Part shown: piece after piece, positions 36,838 to 47,894 of the stretch
How the letters are laid out: the number at the start of each line of letters is the position of its first letter
Numbering within the stretch: position 1 is the stretch's first letter
Notes under the pieces: model-generated
Database searches by the model: none
What the model saw: the letters and a program-made list of their open reading frames with translations, nothing else
What the model was told of the DNA's origin: nothing
Translations under genes and position numbers: made by a program
DNA from: Arthrobacter sp. B3I9
GTDB taxonomy: Bacteria > Actinomycetota > Actinomycetes > Actinomycetales > Micrococcaceae
Assembly: GCF_030816935.1 (NCBI RefSeq)
Contig: NZ_JAUSYO010000001.1
Span: forward strand, 1,302,001 to 1,366,000
Direction: 5' to 3'
Length of the DNA: 64,000 nt

Positions 36838-38052
36838 CTAAACGGGCTCCACCGAGATGGCCACCCGGTCCTCGCCGATCCTGGTGAGGACCAGGGTGGC
36901 CGTCTTTTTGCCCTTGTGCTTCCCGGGCAGCAGCTGCTTGCGCAGCTCCTCGGGCGTCACGGAGGTGCCGCGTTTCTTGATGTCCAGCACGCCGATGCCG
37001 CCGTCCTTGACCCACGCCTTGAGTGCCTTGACGTTGTAGGGCATCACTTCGAGGATCCGGTAGGCGCGGGCGAACGGCGTGTCCACCAGTTCCGGTGCGC
37101 AGATGTAGGCGATGTGCTCGTCCACAAGGTGCCCGCCCAACTGGAGTGCGACGTCGGCCACCAGGCCCGCGCGGATGACGGCGCCGTCGGGCTCATAGAG
37201 GTATCCCTCAACGGGGCCTACCGGGGCTGCCGGGCCGCCGTCGAAATCCTCGGGGCTGGTCAGCTCCGCGGCGCCCTGCGCTCCGAGCAGGAGCGCGGCA
37301 CGCCGGACGCCCGGGCGCCGGACGGCGTTGAACCACAGCGCGACCTCGGTGACTTCCCCGCCCACGGAGACCCACTGCGCCTCGCAGTCGGCGGGTACCG
37401 CCTCGTGCGGCATGCCCGGGCCCATCTTCACCCCGACGGCCCGGCCGGAGCCGGCCAGCGATTCCGCAAAGGACAGCGGCGGGGAGAAGTCCTCAGGCTC
37501 CCAGAGCCGTTTCGTCCCGGACGTGGAGGTGGTGCGCCGGGCCGGATCCAGCCAGACGCCGTCGATCCCCTCGAGGGGCAGGGCCGTGGCGTCGGCGTGG
37601 ACCACGGTGGCGTTCCGGAACGGGATCAGGTTCATGGTGGCGCAGGCTGCCGTTGTCTCGTCCATCTCCACCGCCGTAACCCGGATGTCCAGCGACGCCA
37701 TCGCCATCGCGTCGGCTCCGAGGCCGCAGCCAAGGTCCGCCACATGTTCCACTCCGGCTTCCGCAAAGCGCTGCGCGTGCCGGGCCGCCACCGGAAGCCT
37801 GGTGGCCTGCTCCAGCCCCGCCTGGGTGAAAATCATCTGCCGGGCGAATTCGCCGAACTTGGCCTCTGCCTTGGTCCGGAGCCGGGACTGCGTCAGCGCC
37901 GCTGACACCAGTTCGGGAGAGTGCCCGGCCTTGCGCAGGGCTGCGTTCAGCCGGAACGCCTCATCCTCCCGGTACGGTCCCAGCGACGCCAGCAGCTCCC
38001 AGCCTTCGGGATTGAGGAGGGGCGCGATCTGGTCCTGCTGTGCGTCAGCCAT
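36838..38052 (-). CDS. Class I SAM-dependent methyltransferase with THUMP-like C terminus
   Basis: A 404-residue protein. The SAM-binding site is HVADLGCGLGADAMAMA followed by VTAVEMDE; the motif IV-like stretch GVWLDPARRT contains DPAR. The C-terminal third (about 300-400; YICAPELVDTPFARAYRILE, LKAWVKDGGIGVLDIKKRG) matches the THUMP-like domain seen in actinobacterial methyltransferases of this type. RNA is the likely substrate, by analogy; none is proven. A TACCCT -10 element ends 7 nt before ATG 38052. It is divergent from the small membrane protein gene. Confidence 0.85.
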   Translation of the reverse strand: MADAQQDQIAPLLNPEGWELLASLGPYREDEAFRLNAALRKAGHSPELVSAALTQSRLRTKAEAKFGEFARQMIFTQAGLEQATRLPVAARHAQRFAEAGVEHVADLGCGLGADAMAMASLDIRVTAVEMDETTAACATMNLIPFRNATVVHADATALPLEGIDGVWLDPARRTTSTSGTKRLWEPEDFSPPLSFAESLAGSGRAVGVKMGPGMPHEAVPADCEAQWVSVGGEVTEVALWFNAVRRPGVRRAALLLGAQGAAELTSPEDFDGGPAAPVGPVEGYLYEPDGAVIRAGLVADVALQLGGHLVDEHIAYICAPELVDTPFARAYRILEVMPYNVKALKAWVKDGGIGVLDIKKRGTSVTPEELRKQLLPGKHKGKKTATLVLTRIGEDRVAISVEPV

Positions 38053-38059
38053 GGAATCA

Positions 38060-38065
38060 AGGGTA
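38060..38065 (-). promoter_or_regulatory. -10 element of the THUMP-like methyltransferase gene
   Basis: TACCCT on the minus strand ends 7 nt before ATG 38052. The divergent hexamer for the next gene lies 30 bp away. Confidence 0.45.
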
Positions 38066-38095
38066 GTTCAGGCGGCGGTGCCAGGGCGCGGCGGC

Positions 38096-38101
38096 TACGC
38101 T
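38096..38101 (+). promoter_or_regulatory. -10 element of the small membrane protein gene
   Basis: TACGCT ends 7 nt before ATG 38109; no Shine-Dalgarno sequence. Confidence 0.45.
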
Positions 38102-38108
38102 GGACGGC

Positions 38109-38543
38109 ATGGAGGACAACGGCAGGGAAACCGGCGGACCGGAGGGCGCCCGCCCGGATCCCTGCGCCGCTGGGGAGGATGCCGCGGAGGGCCGGGCCCG
38201 CCGCCACGGCGTGGCCAGGTACGCGCGCCCGGCGCTGGTCACGGGCGTTGTGATCGCCGTCGTATGCCTGGCGCTGCTGGTTATCATCTTTTTCCTCGAC
38301 TCCTTCAATGCCACCGTCTATTCGGTGGGCGGCAAGGACGTCCACGACGCCACGGACGAAGCCCGCTCCATCCGCGAGACCTACGCTGCCGCCCGGCTCG
38401 GCGGCGTGGTGTTCCTCATCGTCGGCCTGGCGCTCGCCGCCGCCGGCGCTTTCCTGGTGTACCGGGACCGGAACGGCGCAGACCGGAATGGCGCCCGGGA
38501 CGACGGCGAGGACGTGGACTTCGAGGACCTCGGCGGGCAGTGA
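38109..38543 (+). CDS. Small membrane protein of unknown function
   Basis: A 144-residue protein that I do not recognise. The first 38 residues are Gly/Glu/Ala/Arg-rich and probably cytosolic. Two membrane segments follow, LVTGVVIAVVCLALLVIIFFL (about 44-64) and LGGVVFLIVGLALAAAGAFLVY (about 97-118). They are separated by about 32 residues including YSVGGKDVHDATDEARSIRETYAAAR. The tail is acidic (DDGEDVDFEDLGGQ). It starts 56 nt from the divergent methyltransferase start and lies just upstream of the groES regulatory region. Codon use matches its neighbours. Confidence 0.8.
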   Translation: MEDNGRETGGPEGARPDPCAAGEDAAEGRARRHGVARYARPALVTGVVIAVVCLALLVIIFFLDSFNATVYSVGGKDVHDATDEARSIRETYAAARLGGVVFLIVGLALAAAGAFLVYRDRNGADRNGARDDGEDVDFEDLGGQ

Positions 38544-38598
38544 ACCGCGCGGTCCGCACGGCCGCGGCACCTGCCGGGCGTCCGCCGTCGACGCATTT

Positions 38599-38625
38599 CT
38601 GGCACTCGCCTTGACCGAGTGCTAA
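38599..38625 (+). promoter_or_regulatory. CIRCE element 1 of groES
   Basis: CTGGCACTC, nine bases, then GAGTGCTAA: the right half-site is perfect and the left has two mismatches to TTAGCACTC. It overlaps the -35 region (TTGACC 38611-38616). HrcA is the expected repressor. Confidence 0.75.
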
Positions 38626-38639
38626 CCAATACATAGAGT
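38611..38639 (+). promoter_or_regulatory. groES-groEL promoter
   Basis: TTGACC (38611-38616), a 17-bp spacer, then TAGAGT (38634-38639) fits a vegetative sigma promoter. CIRCE element 1 covers the -35 box and CIRCE element 2 lies just after the transcription start. Confidence 0.7.
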
Positions 38640-38644
38640 CGTCA

Positions 38645-38671
38645 TTAGCACTCTCCCTAGGAGGGTGCTAA
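38645..38671 (+). promoter_or_regulatory. CIRCE element 2 of groES
   Basis: TTAGCACTC, nine bases, then GGGTGCTAA, with a single mismatch in the right half (GGG for GAG). It lies at about +0 to +25 of the predicted transcript. Confidence 0.88.
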
Positions 38672-38776
38672 CCCCAAAGCTTCAGCCAGGCTGCGGCCGG
38701 CACCGCGACGACGGTCTGTACGCCATGGCACCACAGCTTTATAGTCCACGAATTTGCTGACGAATAGGAGAGGTCC

Positions 38777-39073
38777 TTGTCGGTCTCTATTAAGCCTCTT
38801 GAGGATCGTATTGTTGTCCGCCCGCTCGAAGCCGAGCAGACCACGGCTTCCGGCCTGGTCATCCCGGACTCCGCGCAGGAAAAGCCGCAGGAAGGCGAAG
38901 TTGTCGCAGTAGGCCCCGGCCGCTTTGACGACAACGGCAACCGCGTGCCGGTCGATGTCACCGTCGGCGACGTTGTCATCTACTCCAAGTACGGCGGAAC
39001 CGAAGTTAAGACCGGCGGCAACGAGTACCTCGTGCTGTCCGCCCGCGACGTTCTGGCGATCGTCGTAAAGTAA
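38777..39073 (+). CDS. groES: Co-chaperonin GroES
   Basis: A 98-residue GroES, forming the heptameric lid of the GroEL chamber. The start is TTG 38777 after AGGAGAGG. Visible: [26 protein letters not shown] with the mobile-loop region, [32 protein letters not shown] and the C-terminal [15 protein letters not shown]. Two CIRCE elements and a promoter lie about 105-180 nt upstream, so it should be controlled by HrcA. It forms an operon with groEL, which begins 77 nt downstream. Confidence 0.98.
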   Translation: MSVSIKPLEDRIVVRPLEAEQTTASGLVIPDSAQEKPQEGEVVAVGPGRFDDNGNRVPVDVTVGDVVIYSKYGGTEVKTGGNEYLVLSARDVLAIVVK

Positions 39074-39108
39074 CTCTCTTGGACCCCGCGCCGCCGATCC
39101 CTCTTTGA

Positions 39109-40761
<1,653 letters not shown>

Positions 40762-40776
40762 GGCCCACCCACCACA

Positions 40777-40814
40777 TAAAAACCGGTCCAGCATCCGCTG
40801 GGCCGGTTTTTTGT
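40777..40814 (+). terminator. Terminator of groES-groEL
   Basis: AAAAACCGGTCCAGC and GCTGGGCCGGTTTTTT pair around a 4-nt loop and end in a T tract; a good intrinsic terminator. Confidence 0.85.
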
Positions 40815-40829
40815 GCACGGGTGGCTGCG

Positions 40830-41432
40830 CTACGTGGCAGCCATTTCCTCCGTCTCGACGTCTCCCGCCCGCTCGTACACCAGCGACACCGCCCCCTTCG
40901 GGAAGGTGCGCGCCGGCTCGGCGAGGCGGAAGGAGGCGGGGATGGTCCCGGCGTCGAAGAGGCGCTTGCCCTGCCCCAGAGTGATCGGATAGAGCCAGAA
41001 GTGGAGGCGGTCGATCACGTTTTCCGCGAGCAGCGAACGGATGAGGACGCCGCTGCCGAACATGTGCACCTGCTCGTACTCCTCGCGGAGCCGACCCGCG
41101 GCCGCGGCATCCGGCAGCACCGTCGTCCCGGCCCACCCTGGGTCGGTCAGGGTGCTGGAGACGACGAACTTGGGCACCCGGTTGAGCGTGCCGCCGATCT
41201 CGTCGGACTGGTTCGGCCAGTAGGCCGCAAAGATGTCGTAGGTCTTCCGGCCAAGAAGCAGGGCGTCGATGCGGCTGATTTCGGCACCGATGGCCTCGCC
41301 CGCCTCGTCATCGGACACGGGAGCCTGCCAGCCGCCGAAGGCGAAGTCTCCTTCGGTGTCCTCCTCGCGGCCGCCGGGTGCCTGGTAGACGCCGTCGAGG
41401 GTGATGAACAGGTTTGCGACGATGATGCCCAC
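40830..41432 (-). CDS. RibD C-terminal/dihydrofolate reductase-like protein
   Basis: A 200-residue reductase-fold protein of the stand-alone RibD-C group. IIVANLFITLDGVYQAPGG is the N terminus; then IDALLLGRKTYDIFAAYWP, KFVVSSTLTDPGW, the nucleotide-site stretch MFGSGVLIRSLL and LHFWLYPITLGQGKRLFDAG. Such proteins are often called dihydrofolate reductase family; their substrates are mostly unknown. I place the start at GTG 41432, which has CAGAAT 7 nt upstream and gives the family-like MGIIVANL start; ATG 41441 would add three residues. Divergent from the DNA ligase gene, 92 nt away. Confidence 0.83.
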   Translation of the reverse strand: MGIIVANLFITLDGVYQAPGGREEDTEGDFAFGGWQAPVSDDEAGEAIGAEISRIDALLLGRKTYDIFAAYWPNQSDEIGGTLNRVPKFVVSSTLTDPGWAGTTVLPDAAAAGRLREEYEQVHMFGSGVLIRSLLAENVIDRLHFWLYPITLGQGKRLFDAGTIPASFRLAEPARTFPKGAVSLVYERAGDVETEEMAAT

Positions 41433-41439
41433 GGGTCCC

Positions 41440-41445
41440 ATTCTG
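41440..41445 (-). promoter_or_regulatory. -10-like element of the RibD-like gene (leaderless)
   Basis: CAGAAT on the minus strand ends 7 nt before GTG 41432. Confidence 0.35.
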
Positions 41446-41512
41446 GAACGGCCTTCGGACGCTGTCCAGAGCCGGCGGCCAGGCACTGCGCATCCGTGCC
41501 GGGCCCGCATGG

Positions 41513-41518
41513 CAGACT
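41513..41518 (+). promoter_or_regulatory. -10-like element of the DNA ligase gene (leaderless)
   Basis: CAGACT ends 6 nt before ATG 41525; the first base deviates from the T consensus. No Shine-Dalgarno sequence is seen. Confidence 0.35.
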
Positions 41519-41524
41519 GGTGCC

Positions 41525-43048
41525 ATGCTGCTCGAGGAGCTCGTCAGAACCGCGGATGCCGTCGCATCGACCCGCTCCCGGCTCGCGAAGGTCGACGCAC
41601 TGGCCGACCTGCTGCGCCGGCTTGAGCCCGGGGACATCGCGACGGCCGTCGGCTTGCTGGTCGCCAAGCCGCGGCAGGGCCGGGTAGGGGTCGGCTGGCG
41701 CGGCATGACGGCGGCCATGGGGGAGCCGGCCGCCGAATCGAGCCTTACTGTCGCCGACCTCGACGCTGCTCTTGACAGGCTGCTTGCCACGGCAGGTGCC
41801 GGATCCGCCGCGGAACGCGCCTCGACCCTTAGGACGCTTACGGCGGCCGCCACCGAACGCGAGCAGGCCTTCATCGCCGGTGTGCTGCTCGGCGAACTGC
41901 GAACCGGTGCGCTTGAGGGGGTCCTGACCGATGCCGTTGCCCGAGCCGCCGATCGGCCCGTCGACGCCGTTCGCCGTGCGGCGATGCTCTCGGGTGATCT
42001 CGGCGGGACAGCCCTGCTGGCGATCACGGGCACGACGGCCCAGCTCGACGCCGTCGGCCTCGTCGTCGGCCGTCCGGTTCAGCCCATGCTCGCCTCAACC
42101 GCGTCCAGCGCCGGGGCGGCCCTGGAGGCCACGGGGACGGCGTCGGTGGAATACAAGCTCGACGGCGCGCGCATCCAGGTGCACCGTGCCGGCGACGAGG
42201 TGCGCATCTACACCCGGACCCTGGCCGAGGTGACCCACCGGCTGCCCGAGGTGGTGGACGTGGTGCGCGGACTGCCGGTGCGCGATGTGATCCTCGACGG
42301 CGAAACCCTTGCCCTCGACGAGGACGGCGGTCCGCGGCCGTTCCAGGAGACCATGTCGCGGTTCGGGGCGGACGCCGCACGGGCCACGGTGCTGCATCCC
42401 TGGTTCTTCGACGTGCTGCACATCGACGGCCGCGACCTGCTGGACGAGCCGCTGGCGACGCGCATCGGCGTGCTCGAGCGTATCTCCCCCGGCTACCGGA
42501 TCCCGGGGGAGATCACGGCGGACGCCGACGTTGCTGAGAGTGTGTCACGCGATGCGCTCGCTGCGGGCCACGAGGGCGTGGTGGTAAAGGCGGTCGGATC
42601 AACCTACGCGGCCGGCCGGCGTGGTTCGAACTGGATCAAGGTGAAGCCGGTGCTCACCTACGACCTGGTGGTGCTCGCCTGCGAGTGGGGATCGGGACGG
42701 CGTACCGGGCTGCTGTCGAACCTGCACCTCGGGGCCCTCGACCCGGCCGGCGAGTTCGGCGAACCGGGCGGTTATGTGATGGTGGGCAAGACGTTCAAAG
42801 GCCTCACCGATGCGCTGCTGCGCTGGCAGACCGAGAGGTTCCAGGAGCTCGAAGTGCGCCGCACAGCGGGCACCGTCTGGGTCGAACCTGTCACCGTCGT
42901 CGAGATCGCGATCGACGGCGTGCAGCATTCCCCGCGCTATCCGGGCGGAATCGCCCTTCGGTTCGCACGCGTCAAACGGTACCGCGACGACAAGACGGCG
43001 GCTGAGGCCGACACCATCCAGACCTTGCGCGCGCTGAGGCGTTCCTAG
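41525..43048 (+). CDS. ATP-dependent DNA ligase (LigB type)
   Basis: A 507-residue ATP-dependent ligase like the stand-alone enzymes of actinobacteria, in addition to the usual NAD-dependent LigA. Residues 1-190 are a DNA-binding domain. The nucleotidyltransferase core has motif I EYKLDGARIQVH with the adenylated Lys211, LDGETLALDEDG (motif III), WFFDVLHIDG, EGVVVKAVGSTYAAG (motif IV) and NWIKVKPVLTYDLVV (motif V). An OB-fold domain ends the protein, with PVTVVEIAIDGVQHSPRYPGGIALRF. All catalytic motifs are intact. A role in repair is usual for the family but not proven here. Confidence 0.92.
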   Translation: MLLEELVRTADAVASTRSRLAKVDALADLLRRLEPGDIATAVGLLVAKPRQGRVGVGWRGMTAAMGEPAAESSLTVADLDAALDRLLATAGAGSAAERASTLRTLTAAATEREQAFIAGVLLGELRTGALEGVLTDAVARAADRPVDAVRRAAMLSGDLGGTALLAITGTTAQLDAVGLVVGRPVQPMLASTASSAGAALEATGTASVEYKLDGARIQVHRAGDEVRIYTRTLAEVTHRLPEVVDVVRGLPVRDVILDGETLALDEDGGPRPFQETMSRFGADAARATVLHPWFFDVLHIDGRDLLDEPLATRIGVLERISPGYRIPGEITADADVAESVSRDALAAGHEGVVVKAVGSTYAAGRRGSNWIKVKPVLTYDLVVLACEWGSGRRTGLLSNLHLGALDPAGEFGEPGGYVMVGKTFKGLTDALLRWQTERFQELEVRRTAGTVWVEPVTVVEIAIDGVQHSPRYPGGIALRFARVKRYRDDKTAAEADTIQTLRALRRS

Positions 43049-43162
43049 CCCGGACGCCCCGCTTGTGCCCCTTCCCCTCCGGGCGTACGGTGACGCTTAA
43101 GTACCGTCTGGGGCGGCGAACGGTGGCGTGAAGCTGGCTGGGTGGGATCCGAAGGAGGCCAG

Positions 43163-44797
43163 ATGTCAGCTGAGACGGGCATTGACCAGGGCCGTGCGGC
43201 CTTCCGGGAGCACCGCTGGACCGATGCCTTCGAGAATTTCCGGGATGCCGACCAGCAGGGCGGCTTGCCCGCGCAGGACCTTGAACGGCTCGCAACAGCG
43301 GAACTCCTGACCGGCAACCTCACCATGGGCCTGGATACGCTTACCCGCGCACACGAGGAATATCTGGTTCTCGGCGACCTGGTGGGCGCCGCCCGTTGTG
43401 CCGTCTGGATGGTGATGCATCTGGCGAACGCGGGGGAGACGGCTCGTGCTGGCGGCTGGTTGGCACGGGGCCAGCGGCTGGTGAACGAACTTGCCGAACC
43501 GGACGCGGTGCAGGGCTTCATGCTCCTCCCCGTGGCCCTGGAGACGCTGTACGGCGGCGATCCGGAAGCAGCCCTGCAGCTCTTCTCCCGGATGGCGGAC
43601 TTCGGACAAAGGTTCGGGGACAAAGACCTGTCCGCGTTCGCCCTGCTCGGCAGCGGGCAGGCAACACTGGCGATTGGCCGGGCCGAGGAAGGCCTCGCGA
43701 TGTTCGACGAGGTGATGGTGGCCGTGACCGCGGGGGAACTGTCCGCAGTGCCGTCCGGGATTATCTACTGCGCGGTCATCGGCAACTGCCAGCTGGCCTT
43801 GGATCTGGAGCGGGCGCTGGAGTGGACAGCGGCCCTTGACCGCTGGTGCCGCGACCGCCCGGACACCCTTGCGTTCAGCGGCCAGTGCCAGGCTCACCGC
43901 GCAGAGCTCTTCCGGTTGCACGGTGCCTGGCCCGAGGCGCTGGCGGCGGCCGCCGTCGCCCAGGAGCGTTCCAGCAACGGTGATCCCCGGGCGCTCTACG
44001 GCGGTTTCTACCAGCAGGCGGAAGTGCAGCGCCTCAGCGGCGACCTGGATGCAAGCGAAGCCTCCTACAGGCAGGCGGCCCGCAGCGGCTACGAACCCCA
44101 GCCAGGCCTTGCACTCCTGTCGCTGGCACGCGGAGACGCGGTGCGCGCCCAGGCGATGATCCGCAGGGCGGCCGGCACGGCGGACGCTGCCACACGCCGC
44201 CACCTGTTGCCCGCCCTGGTGGACATTGAACTGGCTGTTCCCGACCTTCCGGCGGCCCGTCAGGGTGCCCAGGACCTGCTCGCCTTTGCCCGGGAATGCC
44301 CCCGCCCCATGGTGGGCGCCGTGGCCGGCCAGTCAGACGGCGAAGTCCGGCTGGAAGAGGGCGATCCCGTGGGTGCCTCCCGGTCCCTGCGGCAGGCCTG
44401 GCACCTCTGGGCTGGACTTGGTGTGCCCTACGAGGCCGCCCGCTGCCGGGTCCTGATCGGGCGGGCCTGCCGTGACCTCGGCGACGAAGCCTCGGCCCTG
44501 ATGGAATTCGAGGCCGCGCACGCGGAGTTCCTCGAGCTGGGGGCCGCTCCCGCTGCTGCCTGGGCCGCCTCCTTTATGGGCACTGCCGACGGCGGCGGGG
44601 CTGGGCCGCTGACGCCGAGGGAAGCGGAGGTGCTGCGGCTCGTTGCGTCCGGCAGCGGCAACCGTGCCATCGCGGGCGAGCTCTACCTGAGCGAAAAGAC
44701 CGTCGCGCGGCACATCAGCAATATCTTCCTCAAGCTCGGCTTGTCTTCCCGGGCGGCAGCCACACGTTATGCGTTCGAGCACGGGCTCGCCGGCTGA
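43163..44797 (+). CDS. LuxR-family regulator with TPR-like N-terminal region
   Basis: A 544-residue transcription factor. The C-terminal 65 residues form a GerE/LuxR helix-turn-helix: PLTPREAEVLRLVASGSGNR, AIAGELYLSEKTVARHISNIFLKLGLSSRAAAT, with the usual spacing. The first 470 residues are helical repeats, rich in Ala and Leu, that look TPR-like (AFREHRWTDAFENFRDAD at the start). There is no LAL-type ATPase P-loop, so it is shorter than MalT. GAAGGAGG precedes ATG 43163. Targets are unknown; the flavoprotein gene downstream on the same strand is a candidate. Confidence 0.85.
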   Translation: MSAETGIDQGRAAFREHRWTDAFENFRDADQQGGLPAQDLERLATAELLTGNLTMGLDTLTRAHEEYLVLGDLVGAARCAVWMVMHLANAGETARAGGWLARGQRLVNELAEPDAVQGFMLLPVALETLYGGDPEAALQLFSRMADFGQRFGDKDLSAFALLGSGQATLAIGRAEEGLAMFDEVMVAVTAGELSAVPSGIIYCAVIGNCQLALDLERALEWTAALDRWCRDRPDTLAFSGQCQAHRAELFRLHGAWPEALAAAAVAQERSSNGDPRALYGGFYQQAEVQRLSGDLDASEASYRQAARSGYEPQPGLALLSLARGDAVRAQAMIRRAAGTADAATRRHLLPALVDIELAVPDLPAARQGAQDLLAFARECPRPMVGAVAGQSDGEVRLEEGDPVGASRSLRQAWHLWAGLGVPYEAARCRVLIGRACRDLGDEASALMEFEAAHAEFLELGAAPAAAWAASFMGTADGGGAGPLTPREAEVLRLVASGSGNRAIAGELYLSEKTVARHISNIFLKLGLSSRAAATRYAFEHGLAG

Positions 44798-44929
44798 ATG
44801 CACAAAAATACCCACGTGACGGTGCGGCACAATTGCATGTTTCGGCCGACGCGGAGCGGAAGGCCCGGCTCGTAGCCTCAAAGCATGGACCTGCAAGCCG
44901 CAGGTTTCCACCTCAGGCAGGAGCAAGCA

Positions 44930-46036
44930 ATGAACAGCAACCACGTGGCCGGCATGCTGGACACGATCATCATCGGTGGCGGCCAGTCAGGCCTGGCCCT
45001 GGGCCACCATCTGAAGGAGCAACAGCGAAATTTCCTCATCCTGGATGCGAATCCGCGTACCGGCGACGCATGGCGCGGGCGCTGGGACTCGCTGCGGGTG
45101 TTTACCCCGGCGAAGTACGACGGCCTGCCCGGCGAACCGTTCCCGGCGGATCCCCTGTCCTTCCCCACGAAGGATGAGGTGGCCGGATTCCTGGAGGGCT
45201 ACGCTGCAAGAAACAGCCTGCCGGTGCTCCACGGAACCCGGGTGGAGCGCCTGTGGCGGGAGGCCGGCCACTTCGTTGCGGCTTCCAACGGCCAGCGCTG
45301 GGAGGCGCGCAACGTCGTCGTGGCCACCGGAGTCAGCCAGGCTCCCAACGTTCCCGGCTTCGCCACGGAACTGGCACCGTCGACGGTCCAGTTCCACTCC
45401 GGCGGCTACCGGAATCCCGGCCAGCTGCAGGACGGTCCGGTCCTGGTGGTCGGGCTGGGAAACTCCGGGGCGGAGATTGCCCTTGAGGTGAACCGGACAC
45501 ATCCCACCATCGCCGCCGGAAAACCCGGCGGTGAGCTTCCGGTGAAACATGGCCGGACCGCGGCGCGGTACTTCCTTCCGCTTGTGCGCTTCCTCGGGTT
45601 GCACATCCTCACCCTCGACACGCCCATCGGGCGCAAGGCGGCACCCTCCTTCAAGGCTCACGCTGCGCCGCTGATCAGGACCAAGACCAAGGACCTGGCG
45701 GCAGCCGGGGTACGGCTTGTCCCGCGGGTCACAGGAGTGGAGGATGGCCAGCCTGTCCTGGCGGACGGGACCAGGCTGGAAGTATCGAACGTCATCTGGT
45801 GCACCGGTTTCCGGGACGACTTCAGCTGGATCGATCCGGACCTGCTCGACGGCGGTGCGCTGCCGCGCCAGCACCGCGGCGTCGCCTTCGATGCGCCGGG
45901 ATTGTTCTTCCTGGGCCAGGAATTCCTGTACGCGGCGGCGTCCGCCACCCTTCCGGGTGTCTGCCGCGATGCACGGTACCTGGCATCCAGAATCCCGGTC
46001 CCCGCCAGCAGCCAGGCCCTCGCCTCATCCACATGA
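44930..46036 (+). CDS. Flavin-containing monooxygenase-like NAD(P)/FAD oxidoreductase
   Basis: A 368-residue CzcO-like flavoprotein. FAD site: DTIIIGGGQSGLALGHHL near residue 10. Then WRGRWDSLRVFTPAKYDGLPG, an FMO-like motif; NVVVATGVSQAPNVP; the second Rossmann site VLVVGLGNSGAEIALEV; and IWCTGFRDDFSW. The membrane or domain anchor is absent. The substrate is unknown; this family covers monooxygenases and dehydrogenase-like proteins. CAGGAG lies about 6 nt before ATG 44930; an in-frame ATG at 44885 is less well placed. It follows the LuxR-type regulator on the same strand with a 132-nt gap. Confidence 0.86.
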   Translation: MNSNHVAGMLDTIIIGGGQSGLALGHHLKEQQRNFLILDANPRTGDAWRGRWDSLRVFTPAKYDGLPGEPFPADPLSFPTKDEVAGFLEGYAARNSLPVLHGTRVERLWREAGHFVAASNGQRWEARNVVVATGVSQAPNVPGFATELAPSTVQFHSGGYRNPGQLQDGPVLVVGLGNSGAEIALEVNRTHPTIAAGKPGGELPVKHGRTAARYFLPLVRFLGLHILTLDTPIGRKAAPSFKAHAAPLIRTKTKDLAAAGVRLVPRVTGVEDGQPVLADGTRLEVSNVIWCTGFRDDFSWIDPDLLDGGALPRQHRGVAFDAPGLFFLGQEFLYAAASATLPGVCRDARYLASRIPVPASSQALASST

Positions 46037-46176
46037 GCCGGCGTGGCAACGGCACGGGGGTGCCGCCCGCGGAAACGCCGGCGGCACGCCGGATGCCGTT
46101 GCTCACATTCGGGCTTCGGAATATGGGGATCGCCGCCAAGGTTCTACTATTTATTCAACACTTCTGCACAGGCCAT

Positions 46177-47762
<1,586 letters not shown>

Positions 47763-47882
47763 TCCCCACCCGCACCCGGGGGGCCCCAGCACCCGGGGGC
47801 CCACCCAAGTAGCTCGCAGTAGGAGTCGTTTTGGAGGCTCATAACGGCCTCTGCTGCAAGCCAGTTGGGCACATGCGTGTCC

Positions 47883-47888
47883 TAGGCT
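47883..47888 (+). promoter_or_regulatory. -10 element of the ABC exporter gene (leaderless)
   Basis: TAGGCT ends 6 nt before ATG 47895. Confidence 0.45.
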
Positions 47889-47894
47889 GAAGGT

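Noticed and set aside
47770..47805. GCACCCGGGGGGCCC / GCACCCGGGGGCCC pair after guaB as a terminator
   Set aside because: They are mostly direct repeats with a poor stem and no T tract; too weak to call.
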